From Sphaerulina vaccinii (taxonomy: Eukaryota > Ascomycota > Dothideomycetes > Mycosphaerellales > Mycosphaerellaceae), in assembly GCA_022570795.1 (NCBI GenBank), contig JAKUDP010000002.1:2976001-3040000 (forward strand): DNA of 64,000 nt, written 5' to 3'. The stretch's first letter is position 1. Each line of letters opens with the position of its first letter. Both the position numbers and the translations under genes were made by a program. The notes beneath the pieces are model-generated. The model did not search any database, was not told the DNA's origin, and saw nothing but the letters and a program-made list of their open reading frames with translations. Below are positions 46,984-56,330 of this stretch, in pieces.

Positions 46984-47181
46984 GAGGCAGTAACGCATCA
47001 AATGGAAAATCATCTCAACAGCAATCAACAACTCAGCAACTCCACAGCACTCAACTCGAGGAACCCACCCGTTAGCAATCGTTTTCAGTAACAGCATTCC
47101 AGACACCGACGACATCGAACAACAAAAAGTCCAGCCTCAAGACACTCCACAAACCATCCACATATTTCAGATAAGATCAAC

Positions 47182-48066
47182 ATGCACTTCACCACCAGCT
47201 TCGTGGCGTTGTTGGCCGCAGGTGCCGTAGCAAATGCCGTGCCAGAAGCAGCTGTGGATGTAAGTTCTGCAATAGAAGTCCAGCTCAGACACAGGCCTAA
47301 CACATCCCAGGACATCAACATCGCAGCTCGCAATGCTGAAGCAGAGCCAGGCATCATGGCAGCACTAGGTCTTGCAAAGGGCGCCAAAGCCGTCTTCGCT
47401 TTCTCAGCTAGCGGCAAAGCACTGTAAGCTGCGGGCAATGTTGCACCAGCCAAGATCGCGACAACTGTTGGAAATGCCCAAACTCTCCGCCTGGGCAATG
47501 CGCTGCCAGCATTCAAAGGCATCCCAATCGGCTCAGTACGTACTCGACCTGGCAAGCGCGAAGCAGAAGCAGAAGCAGAGCCAGGCATTATGGCTGCGCT
47601 CGGACTAGCAAAGGGTGCCAAATCCGTCTCCGCTTTCTCAGCTAGCGGCAAAGCCCTTCAAGCAGCAGGTAACGTTGCTCCAGCTAAGATTGCGACGACT
47701 GTCGGGAACGCGCAGACTCTTCGCCTCGGTAACGCGCTGCCAGCGTTCAAGGGCATCCCTATCGGATCTGTGCGCACTCGTCCTGGTCGTCGGGAGGCTG
47801 ATGCTGAGCCTGGAATCATGGCTGCACTGGGACTAGCCAAGGGTGCGAAAGCCGTCTCAGCATTCTCAGCTAGCGGCAAAGCCCTTCAAGCAGCAGGTAA
47901 CGTCGCTCCGGCTAAGATTGCAACGACTGTTGGGAATGCTCAGACTCTGAGACTTGGTAACGCGCTGCCAGCTTTTAAGGGAATTCCTATTGGATCTGTG
48001 CGTACTCGTCCTGGTCGTCGGGAGGCTGATGCTGAGGCTGTCGTTGCGATGGCTTTCCGGGCTTAG
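47182..48066 (+). CDS. secreted Kex2-processed repeat precursor, interrupted by an in-frame TAA
   Basis: Exon 1 (47182-47259) encodes the signal peptide MHFTTSFVALLAAGAVANAV. A 51-nt intron (47260-47310) follows, then exon 2 to the stop at 48066. After a short leader there are three near-identical ~76-residue units beginning EPGIMAALGLAKGAK and ending GSVRTRPG. They are separated by KREAEAEA (47554) and RREADA (47788, 48016): dibasic Kex2 sites followed by Glu-Ala/Asp-Ala dipeptides of the kind trimmed by Ste13-type dipeptidases, as in alpha-factor precursors. Expected mature products are ~70-residue Ala/Gly/Lys-rich peptides. Unit 1 carries TAA at 47425-47427 where units 2 and 3 have CAA; everything downstream stays in frame. 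No intron choice I tested removes this stop in phase. The allele may therefore be broken, or make a 65-residue product. Confidence 0.7.
47344..48033 (+). repeat. three tandem coding repeats of 228-234 bp
   Basis: Units start at GAG 47344, 47578 and 47806. Unit 1 is 234 bp because it has one extra Glu-Ala pair; unit 2 is 228 bp and unit 3 is the same length. Units 2 and 3 are very similar at the nucleotide level, while unit 1 differs at many third positions. This suggests recent homogenisation of the last two. Confidence 0.9.
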
Positions 48067-48416
48067 ATTCGATTTGCAAAGCTGGGTGCTTCTGAGAGTG
48101 ATGTGGCGAGTGGTACTACCATGATTTGGCATAGCGGCGGCGTGTGTTTTCTTGCATAGCAATGGGGTTTGATTCATGAGCATAGCGACGAAGTTCGTTT
48201 TCTGGCATAGCGACGGAGTTCATTATCTGGCATAGCATGGCGGAAGGAAGGAAGGAAAGTCATTACGACGATGACGATCAAAAGTGTATGTATGAGTTTC
48301 TTGCTCAGATAGCCGAGTAGATATCAAGAAGATTGCATTCTTATATCATCATTTGTTAGACTCGCTTGCATCAATATTCTCCTCCCCTAGAGGCATCGCA
48401 ACCACTCATCCACTCA
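48067..48416. other. spacer with minisatellite
   Basis: Between the precursor stop and the stop of the minus-strand regulator. Besides the GCATAGC minisatellite there is a GGAAGGAAGGAAAG run near 48243. No coding signal. Confidence 0.6.
48129..48240. repeat. 25-26-bp minisatellite, 4.4 copies
   Basis: Units beginning GCATAGC start at 48129, 48154, 48180, 48205 and 48230 (the last is partial). Units 3 and 4 differ at only a few positions (GACGAAGTTCGTTTTCTG against GACGGAGTTCATTATCTG); units 1 and 2 are more diverged. It lies in the probable 3' UTR of the repeat precursor. Confidence 0.88.
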
Positions 48417-50943
48417 TCAGGTCGACGCTTCACCTTGCGTCGCTACCGGCAAAGGCTCTATCCACGTATTCTTATCCCACTCCACATGTTCCAACCACTG
48501 AAAGAACTGCACATCCGAACCTATAGGAAAAGCAAAATTTGCTGACGACGTAGAGTCATCATATGTGCCAACCGCTGTATCTGTAGACTGGACCAGAGAA
48601 GCTGAGACAGGAGGATTCGTTGGCGAAAGAATCTGATCCAAAACTCGCGTCAAAGTCTTGCGGCCTTGACTACAAATCGAGAAATTCCCCTCGCCTGGCC
48701 CCACAGCAGCGAGAGCAGATATGAAGACGCTCAGGTCTTGGATTGTTTCCGAGCGTGGTAGGATTTCTGTTGTGTAAATGTATTGGCCTGTGCGACCTTG
48801 AGTGAGGAGCTCTACTGCTAGCACGCCTGCTGCGGGTAGGCCGTTGAATGCTAGCATATATATCAGGTCGCCTTGGAAGTCACGGAAGATGTCCTTTTTC
48901 GATTGTGCTAAGAGGACAAGTTTGAGCATTCTTCGAGCGACTGGGATGAGACGCTTTGTGTCTGTGCGGAGTCTATTGACCATTGCTCTTTCTAGTAGGA
49001 ATTCTGTGTGTAAGATGCCGGTGTGGATGGCGATTACCATTAAGGCTGTAACGTGCATTTTGGAGGAGCCTGCTGTGCCGCCGAAAGAGATTCCGGCTCC
49101 GAGACGAGTGGTATTTCTGTCGCCGAAGACTTGTTCTGGTGTGATGTTCATGAAGGAGGGAAAACTGCCTTGTACGCGGTCCATTCGTGTTTTGACTTGT
49201 TGGGCTTTGTATGCGATGTCTTCTTCGTCTTCGCTGGAGCCGAGAGCGATCTCGAGGATATCTTCGCGGATGCGACAATGTTGGAACCAGACTCGGATCC
49301 AGGTGTTGCGGTGCAGGTGGCCAGCAGTGTTCCAACCATTCTCATCCAAATTCGACAATGCGTGTTGCAGTTCGGCACCCTCTGAGAAGACCTCGTCGTC
49401 AGAAAGGTCTAAAGGTGACTCCATCTTGCAGTACTTATGCGACAGCCTGGGTGGCCTTCCCACAAACGTAGCCATAACTTTGTCGTGTCCATAGGCAGAG
49501 ATGAAGATCTTCTTCCGTAGTTGCGCGAGGAAGAATGGTGTCTCTGGTCCTTCTCTGTTGCCTTGATGTAGCCCCAGGGCGACGATAGCATCTAAAAGCT
49601 CGCCAGTCCTTTGCCATGCAGCGTAATGAGCCTCGCCTTTGAGACATTCAACCAGAATCAAATCCTCGTACATGAAGCACACGTAGATGTCGTTGAGCAC
49701 TTCACTCTCGTAGCAGAAGCATAGGCAGAATTCGGAAGCTCTGCGCATACGTTCTGCGAATGTCGCACGATCGACGTAGCTTTCTCTGATGGAGTCGAAT
49801 ATGCTGTCGTAATTGCTGAGATTTACTGCGATCAGTCCAACCAGCGAAAGGATGACGCCTACGACCTCCCATCGCAGGTGTTTTCCAGAAGCGGACTTTG
49901 CCCATTCTCTTGCAGTCATGTTGCCGTGCACTCTCATTGGTTGTCGTGTGTTTCTCCATACTAGCTCGGAGAGCGCCAGAAGTTGCTCAGGCTCACCACC
50001 GCCGAGTATATGGCCGAACTCTGTCCACAGCTCGTCGATCCAGATCTTGAAGACGGGTTGCCTGTAAGCAAACGATATGTCAGTGTGCATCTCGGATGCT
50101 CTGGATCTAGCCTCTCTTACATGACGATTATACCATCGCTAAGCTCGAACCACCGTTGGGTGAACTTGCGATAGACTGGCAGGTCCTTGAGCATCGAAAG
50201 AACTTGTGCACCCTGCTGTATTCTATCTGTGCTCGTCCCAGGCAGATCGTCTGGTGTTTCTTCAATGTCTGGAGTCTGCAATATATTCGGATTCTCTGCA
50301 TAAACTGCACTATAACTTGTTGCGCCTAGGAACCCTGTTCTGCTGTCGCGGAAGGACATCGAGCTTTCGGGACTTTGAACAGACGCCGTGGACGATTGCT
50401 TCGATCCCTCGACCGGTGTGTAAGACATAGGTGCTGCAGGCGAGGATACTGACGATCCGTAGCCGATATGTCTGGTCAGAGCAGGCTCTGAGACTGCCTG
50501 ATCCTGTCTCGGAACTGTGCTCGTGCTTAGCGGCGGGCTTATCAGTCCGCATGTACATTGCTTGTCCAGTTTTCCTGTTGAGTAAGGACCTTCTGTAGAT
50601 GCTCGAGGCGCGGGTCTTGTGCGTTGTGGTCCCACGCTAGATGGGATCCGAGGCTTCGTCAATGGTGCCGGGTGGTATATGCATTCGCTTTGCCTCCCAC
50701 GTCTAGCGCATCGACCACATGTAGGACTGTTGTGATCACACTTCAGCTTTCCCTTCCGGCATGGCTCACAACTAAACAGCTTGCTAAATTCTCGTCAGCC
50801 AACGTGTCGTCACTGGGCCCAGCGGGCACGTACCCGTTGCGCCGATATGCTGGAGTCACTGAGACCGCAATGGTCTCCGGCGGTGGCTCTTGGTCTGCCA
50901 ATGCGGAGAAATTGACGCTCATCGTGTCTGGCTCATAAGGCAT
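48417..50943 (-). CDS. Zn2Cys6 fungal transcription factor
   Basis: Three exons (50943-50834, 50771-50121, 50061-48417) encode 801 residues. The zinc cluster is CEPCRKGKLKC followed by CGRCARRGRQSEC, with Cys at residues 38, 41, 48, 55, 58 and 67, a standard binuclear cluster; it is completed only when the first intron is removed. A Ser/Pro-rich linker (~70-215) follows, then the fungal regulatory middle domain with SGKHLRWEVVGVILSLVGL, SEFCLCFCYESEVLNDIY and GRPPRLSHKYCKMESPLDLS. The region after ~550 is helical and ends with WLEHVEWDKN. It should bind CGG-type sites in the nucleus. Its target is unknown; its 3' end faces the repeat precursor. Confidence 0.9.
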
Positions 50944-52386
50944 ATGGCTTAAGCTTCTATGCTTTCAGCTCTGGCTGACGAAGCGGCAGATACGCATGCG
51001 TCATTCGTGAGTCACGAAAGAAACGGCAGAAAAGAGGTTCCAGGGCACTCGATATCGTAGGAGCTATTATCCGGAGCAATAGATCAGGCTGCCACAATGT
51101 GGTGTCGTCCTGAGTGCGTATGCCTGAGGGCTAAAGGATGGTAGAAGTCAATGACGGGGAGCTTATCGGAAGCAATGCAATCGAGTGAGTAGGGCTGCAT
51201 TGTGGAAGACCAGCCAGAGCGCCAGGCAGCTAGAAAGACGTGAGTATGCTGTGCATTGTTATGGCATGGCGTGGTCGGTGAGCCTTGAAGTGCGGACACC
51301 GGAGTTCAGGTTTCCCTCTTCGCAACGCCGTAAAGGCGCCAAGTCTGATGTTCACAGGCTAAATATGAGATGACTCAGCGTTATTGCAAGTGAAGACGAT
51401 CACCTCTTTGGCAGCCATCTGCCTCAGCTTCTCCCTCCTGGCATGGTTCAGTCAATCTGCTCGATGCGGACGAGTCTCCCAACGACAGCATATGAATCAG
51501 CAGGCTGCACACAACGTGATATCGAGCACGACCGCGTTATGGTTGAGACAAGCACCGAGATCAGATCTGACTTGATTGGCTCGTTAGACGAACTCCGAGA
51601 ATCCTCTTCACCTTTTGTCCTGAGGGTTCTCTTTCGTCTCTCGAGGTTCATGGGAATGGTACAGCTGCATTGTGGCTTGCATACCGTAATGCTGATGCCT
51701 GAGTCACAAGCACTTCAATGAGTAACCGAGACGAGATCTGCAGATTGGAGCTGTTTGCCGAGGACACCAAATTAAGAATCACTGTTGGGACGCGACGACT
51801 CCTCGCGGAATGCAGGCAAACGTCGAAAATTCTTCATGAGAGTCGATTATGAGGCAAGACAATGTGGTCTGGAGATGCCATAGTCTGCTGCTCTTGCGTG
51901 GACTGAGATAATTATGACCTGAACACGAATTTCCGACGTGTGATTGTTTGCAAGAGGACAGCACATATCCTCCAGTGAAACTCGATGAGACTTGGAAGGA
52001 CCGCTGATCAAAATGCCTACTATAGCATATCCTAGGGCTGAATGCAAAGCAGCTCGGTGCTCGCTACAGTATCGTCCCTACAAGCGGAGTACTCGAGAAA
52101 TCTGGTTGGTTGAGTATCGAAGGCAGTCAGCAAGAGTCATCGTGTGTCGAAGCTCAGCCCTAAGCCTCTTTGGATGTGGATGTACAAGCTCGGAGTTCGA
52201 GCTCATGGCTACCACATGAGTGATGAGGTGTTATTGTGTTGCCTTGAAGATAGTAATAAAGGATCAATGCCTGCCAGCATACACATATAAGTAAGCACGC
52301 CATCATCCTGACATTTCCAACCAAGTCCCATCAGCATCATCATCATCATCATCAGCCGTACTATCTATCTCGCAGTCGCACGAATA
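50944..52386. other. spacer, no supported gene
   Basis: Short frames on both strands lack support. The end is the leader of the Q-rich gene, with a CAT microsatellite and a CACATATAAG element near 52282. Confidence 0.5.
52335..52353. repeat. CAT trinucleotide microsatellite
   Basis: Six uninterrupted CAT units followed by C in the 5' leader, about 35 bases before the ATG at 52387. Confidence 0.9.
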
Positions 52387-52869
52387 ATGTACTACAGAGT
52401 CAACACTGCCGCACTATACGCAAGCAAAAACATGTCTTACCAACAACAGCAGTCATCATCCACTCAACAACGAAGTCTCGAACAAGACAACTCTCTCCCA
52501 TCATACAGCGAAACGATGAAAGATCAATCACCCATAGAGGTGACGGAGAAGGAGATCGAGCTGATGAACGAAAAATCGACAACGAGATCGAGAATGTCGG
52601 CTTTCAAATCTATGCTGATGAAGGAGAAAACGACATCGAGCAAAGCAGGTGCGTTGTTATATGATAGCATGATTGACGTACATTGTTCGCACGGACTAAT
52701 GACTTGCGCAGTAGGAGAAAAGCCTCCAATGTACAAAGTCTGTACGCCAGGAGTAGTACCACCGGTCAACAATCAACAACCAGTGCCTCAGAATTGGCTT
52801 GAGGCACGCTATGAGCTGCAGAAACAGTATGGTCTTCAGAATATGGGTCAGATGAGGTTCGGAAGCTGA
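52387..52869 (+). CDS. small Gln/Ser-rich protein, unknown function
   Basis: The frame 52387-52869 is open throughout (160 codons). A likely 63-nt intron (52649-52711, GTGCGT...GCGCAG) would join SSKAV to GEKPPMYKV in phase and give 139 residues. Because the intron length is a multiple of three, retention also gives a complete protein. There are two in-frame ATGs, at 52387 and 52432; MSYQQQQSSS from the second is the more typical fungal start. Residues after it are Gln/Ser-rich, then LPSYSETMKD (a PPxY-like motif missing the first Pro), charged helices and a C-terminus rich in Tyr, Gln and Asn. No domain is recognised. Confidence 0.65.
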   Translation: MYYRVNTAALYASKNMSYQQQQSSSTQQRSLEQDNSLPSYSETMKDQSPIEVTEKEIELMNEKSTTRSRMSAFKSMLMKEKTTSSKAGALLYDSMIDVHCSHGLMTCAVGEKPPMYKVCTPGVVPPVNNQQPVPQNWLEARYELQKQYGLQNMGQMRFGS

Positions 52870-53057
52870 AAGGCTTACATCTGTTGGCGAGGAATGGGTA
52901 ATTCCAGCGTGTATGTCTATGGTCAGAGTTAGCGATAAAACATTGGGACCATGGGGATCGGAAACGCGGGCGCAAGTGAGGGCTTTTAGCGAATGTGTTA
53001 GTTTGGCGAATGTCTTGGTCTCAAATTGAAGGTTTGAACCAGCTCAATATCGAATTT

Positions 53058-54626
53058 CTATTCTGTTTCCCAGCCATGATCGAATTTGACCTGCTTGACG
53101 TGATCGCGACGCCTGGTGGCGTTGATGTCTTGCTCAACCTGGAATACGTGCCACTCCAATTCAAGCCATATTCGAGCTTTACTTTGAGCCATCAAGCTCG
53201 TGCTATCCACTTCATCGTCCAAGGCGAGCTGAGCCAAGGTCAGACTACCGATCTTGTCCACGATGGCTTTTTCTTGGGTGGACATCTGCTGTCTGGGTAA
53301 TAGCTGGAGTGTCAAGTGACTGGGTACCCAGCCTTGCGCAATGTTGATGTACGTGATGTTCTTCCAATTCCCAAGCCATATGCTGGTCAATGCGGCATTA
53401 TTTGACCATGCGCCGTCGACTTCCTCGGAAGTCTGGGCGGAGTTCCATCTGAAGGACAGTGCTTTGCTCCAGACCGCGCAGCCTTCGAAATCTAACCATT
53501 GTAATCTCAGCAGCGTGCCGCTCAGCTGTCGAATGATGGCTGCTGGCTCATACATATCGTCGTCCATAGCCGAGTAGAAGTGTGAAGCACCAGCATGTAC
53601 GTCCGGACTATGCTGGCTCGACACGGTCGTCGTTGCCAGATTCGGTGTCAACGTTGGCACTGGCCAATGTGCGAGGGACAGGTGGGTGACACTGGGTACA
53701 TGTTTCGTGAAAGCCAGTAGGTCTCGCCAAGAGATATTGGATGGCGGATTAGACAAACTCAAGTGTGAGAGCCCTGCGAATCGGGCAGTCGGTAGGCTTA
53801 TAGACAATGCAGCTTCTAAGCTCTCTTCTTGGTCCCACGATTCAGCCACCTCACTATGGGCTAAGCTCTCGAGTTCTGTGGGGACCGCGACTGGCTGCTT
53901 GGCGAGCTTCGTAAGTCGATTGAGAGTAAGGCTGCCGTGGCCAACGAGACCTGCCAGATCCAGGCATGATACTGTCTCTGAGCCACTCGTAAGGGCTTCT
54001 AGAGTAGCAACATCAATCGAAGGGCCGTAGAAGCCGAGATAGCTGATCAATTTCAGCCGTAACTGCAAGGGCAGTTCAGCCAACATTGGGAGGTCCTCGT
54101 TGTCAAACAAGTGCCAGTGCTCTGCTGCAGTTTTCAATGCGAAGTGCATAAGACTTGGTGGTCGATTGAGTCCCTCAGCTATCAGCTTCGTCATGCGAGC
54201 AAAGCGCTCCAGCTTGTCTGGCCTGTTGCGATCTATGTTAGCTGGGTCACGTCGCCTGAACCCCCTCTGTCCAGTACGCAGGGCCAGGAGAGGCGTCCAT
54301 CCTGGCGTTTTCGTCCAACTGGCTGGCGGCGCTGGTCCGGGTGTCCCTGGAATCCTCGAACGCACGGCACGTTTCGGTCTTGGTGGTGCAGTATCGGCGA
54401 TGCCTAATATCCCTCGGAGTGATGGATGTACTGACTTCAAATTCTGCGAGCTCTCAGCAAGCTTGGCCTTCTTTCTCGCCGCATCCCTCCCCTCGAGTCT
54501 TCTCAGCTCGCTGAGTTTCTCGTTGACTGATGGAGAACTACCACTGCCATTTGTGCTGGCAGCTTGTTTGCCACTTGAATTGCCTTGAAGTTGTTTGAGA
54601 TAGTTGTGGCGCTGCTTCTTTGGCAT
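53058..54626 (-). CDS. leucine-rich-repeat-like fungal protein, unknown function
   Basis: One uninterrupted frame of 522 residues. The N-terminus is strongly basic (MPKKQRHNYLKQLQGN) and continues as a Lys/Arg-rich disordered segment to ~residue 120 with PPRPKRAVRSRIPG. Residues ~165-420 carry irregular leucine-rich segments (ELPLQLRLKLISYLGFYG, VSCLDLAGLVGHGSLTLNRL, FAGLSHLSLSN, VTHLSLAHWPVP, LLRLQWLDFEGC) of the ribonuclease-inhibitor/F-box-associated type. The C-terminus is charged and ends HVKQVKFDHGWETE. The basic start suggests nuclear or nucleolar location (inference). It shares a 284-base divergent promoter with the lipocalin-like gene. Confidence 0.82.
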   Translation of the reverse strand: MPKKQRHNYLKQLQGNSSGKQAASTNGSGSSPSVNEKLSELRRLEGRDAARKKAKLAESSQNLKSVHPSLRGILGIADTAPPRPKRAVRSRIPGTPGPAPPASWTKTPGWTPLLALRTGQRGFRRRDPANIDRNRPDKLERFARMTKLIAEGLNRPPSLMHFALKTAAEHWHLFDNEDLPMLAELPLQLRLKLISYLGFYGPSIDVATLEALTSGSETVSCLDLAGLVGHGSLTLNRLTKLAKQPVAVPTELESLAHSEVAESWDQEESLEAALSISLPTARFAGLSHLSLSNPPSNISWRDLLAFTKHVPSVTHLSLAHWPVPTLTPNLATTTVSSQHSPDVHAGASHFYSAMDDDMYEPAAIIRQLSGTLLRLQWLDFEGCAVWSKALSFRWNSAQTSEEVDGAWSNNAALTSIWLGNWKNITYINIAQGWVPSHLTLQLLPRQQMSTQEKAIVDKIGSLTLAQLALDDEVDSTSLMAQSKARIWLELEWHVFQVEQDINATRRRDHVKQVKFDHGWETE

Positions 54627-54910
54627 AAGCGCGAGAAGTTGTTCCAGAGAAACTGTCCAGCCCAGTCCAGTGCACCGGTCCTGATATACGTCCTGGTAGG
54701 CTTGGAGTGTGAGTCAAAGTGTGTTGACGGAGAGTGGTGGGTCTAAGTTGGTCAACGACGATGACTGATGAGTGCCAAGATCTGGAAGGTGCGATCTGCA
54801 GAACATCGCGCCGGTGAGCTCTTTGTTTTGTGCCCGCTCAACGCGACGATGTAGTGCGATACATCACGGTCGTGGGTTACGAAGTAACACTCGACACAAT
54901 TGCAACTACA

Positions 54911-55504
54911 ATGGCCTCCATCACACTGCGCCCGCCGACCTTCTCGCCAGCGAAGCCCCCGGCCGCCTACCAGAACCCTTCCATCGCATGGCTGACCGAG
55001 ACATGGAACGTGACGCATAGCACGCTGCCAATGTGGAAGAGCAAGAAGAACGTGCGCATCCAATATACGCCACTCGAGCCATCGCGGCCAGACATCGCCA
55101 ACGAGAACACTGACCGACTGGACGACCTGGTCACCTCGCAGCCACTACACGGCGACAAGGTCTCTTCGATACGCGGCGTCGACAAGGTGTCTGGCAGCGG
55201 CCACGGGAGAGGCGAGTGGGACTGGAGAGGCAAGGGCTGGCTCATGATCGCGAGCAGTCATTGGGAAATCCTAGGTTGGGGCGAGGAACAGAACAACAGC
55301 GGCAACAAGTGGGCCGTCACCGCCTTCGCGAAGACGCTGTTCACGCCCGCTGGCATCGATGTGTACTCGCAGAGTCGTGCTGGAGTGCTGCCAGAGACAC
55401 TAGAAGCTATCAAGGCTGCGCTCGCGCAAGTGGAAGACCAGGATGTGCAGAAGATGGCCAAAGACATCTTTGCCATTGTGGTTGACGATTCCAGGAAGGA
55501 CTGA
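54911..55504 (+). CDS. lipocalin/calycin-like fungal protein
   Basis: 197 residues from the ATG at 54911 (MASITLRPP). An upstream in-frame ATG at 54830 would add 27 residues of poor composition overlapping the divergent promoter, so I prefer 54911. The protein begins with a conserved AYQNPSIAWLTETWNVTHSTL and contains NVRIQYTPLEPS, GEWDWRGKGWLMIASSHWEI and WAVTAFAKTLFTPAGIDVYS. These are alternating strand-like segments typical of a lipocalin barrel, followed by a C-terminal helix (EAIKAALAQVEDQDVQKMAK). There is no signal peptide, so it is cytosolic. The ligand is unknown. Confidence 0.8.
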   Translation: MASITLRPPTFSPAKPPAAYQNPSIAWLTETWNVTHSTLPMWKSKKNVRIQYTPLEPSRPDIANENTDRLDDLVTSQPLHGDKVSSIRGVDKVSGSGHGRGEWDWRGKGWLMIASSHWEILGWGEEQNNSGNKWAVTAFAKTLFTPAGIDVYSQSRAGVLPETLEAIKAALAQVEDQDVQKMAKDIFAIVVDDSRKD

Positions 55505-56330
55505 TTACCAACTTATACCCATGGGCTGCGCATTGCAAGATTAGGAGACGACATCTTAGTGTCTAATGTAATACTGAAGCTGGAGAGGGCAATCCATCGC
55601 CTCAATTTGACCCTTTATTTCTGCTGAGGAACATGAGTATGCATTCAAAATACGCTACACTCGCTTCATATGCTGTCATACCTATGGCTACGCTCGCTTA
55701 ATGGTGGAGGACCAGCTCATACAATGTGAGGAAGGACCTCTCGATTGCGGCCATTCCATTGTGAATGGCGCGTACGTCATGACGAAGAGAGTTTCCTCAC
55801 TGGATAGGACTTGAGAGACCTGTTGAACACGTCTTTACATCGCATTGATTTCTGGAGCCCTACTCACGGTTCCACAAGCCCTGTTAACATTATACCTTGT
55901 CGATCAATAGTCAGCAGCAGATGGTATCGATACAGCCTACAGCCTAATAACATGAAGCGCGATATCGGCGGAGTGGGCTACTGCAGCTTCATTGCCGCTC
56001 TTCCGCTCAGCTAAGCAAGTCAATGGGTCGTGGACATCACTTGCATTTCTAGTGGCACGCTGAGACATTTGCCGATGCTGACTTATATAGGATTCGGATC
56101 ATCGCAATACACCAAGGCTCGAGGATATTGGAGATTGCTGACACGCTCTGTCTCTGCCTTCGACTGCTTAGCGCACTTCTTATCGCAGAGGACTTAGCTA
56201 AGGCGAACTTCACGAGTGGTACTCTCTGTTTTCAGACTCTACAACAACATAACTTGGAACCCGCCCCTGCTGTCGCAGTCAGAGCAGATCAATGCGAGAA
56301 TAATCGACTGTACCTCACAAAGTACCGACA
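55505..56330. other. spacer and monooxygenase promoter
   Basis: No gene is supported. The composition is more A/T-rich than average, but CA and TG dinucleotides are normal, so it is not RIP-affected. Confidence 0.5.

Larger units (their letters stand above)
46048..47181. other. spacer and promoter of the repeat precursor gene
   Basis: No gene is supported. It contains a spaced 17-bp direct repeat, an ATTGATT-rich stretch (46348-46385) and a TATA-like element about 205 bases before the precursor start. The last 180 bases are C/A-rich and look like a leader. Confidence 0.5.

Noticed and set aside
47422..47510. GTAAGC in repeat 1 as a real intron donor that would hide the TAA
   Set aside because: The acceptors tested up to about 47580 give the wrong phase for the downstream repeat frame.
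47085..47651. 188-codon minus-strand frame over the repeat precursor
   Set aside because: It is the antisense shadow of the coding repeats; the plus strand has the signal peptide, intron and Kex2 sites.
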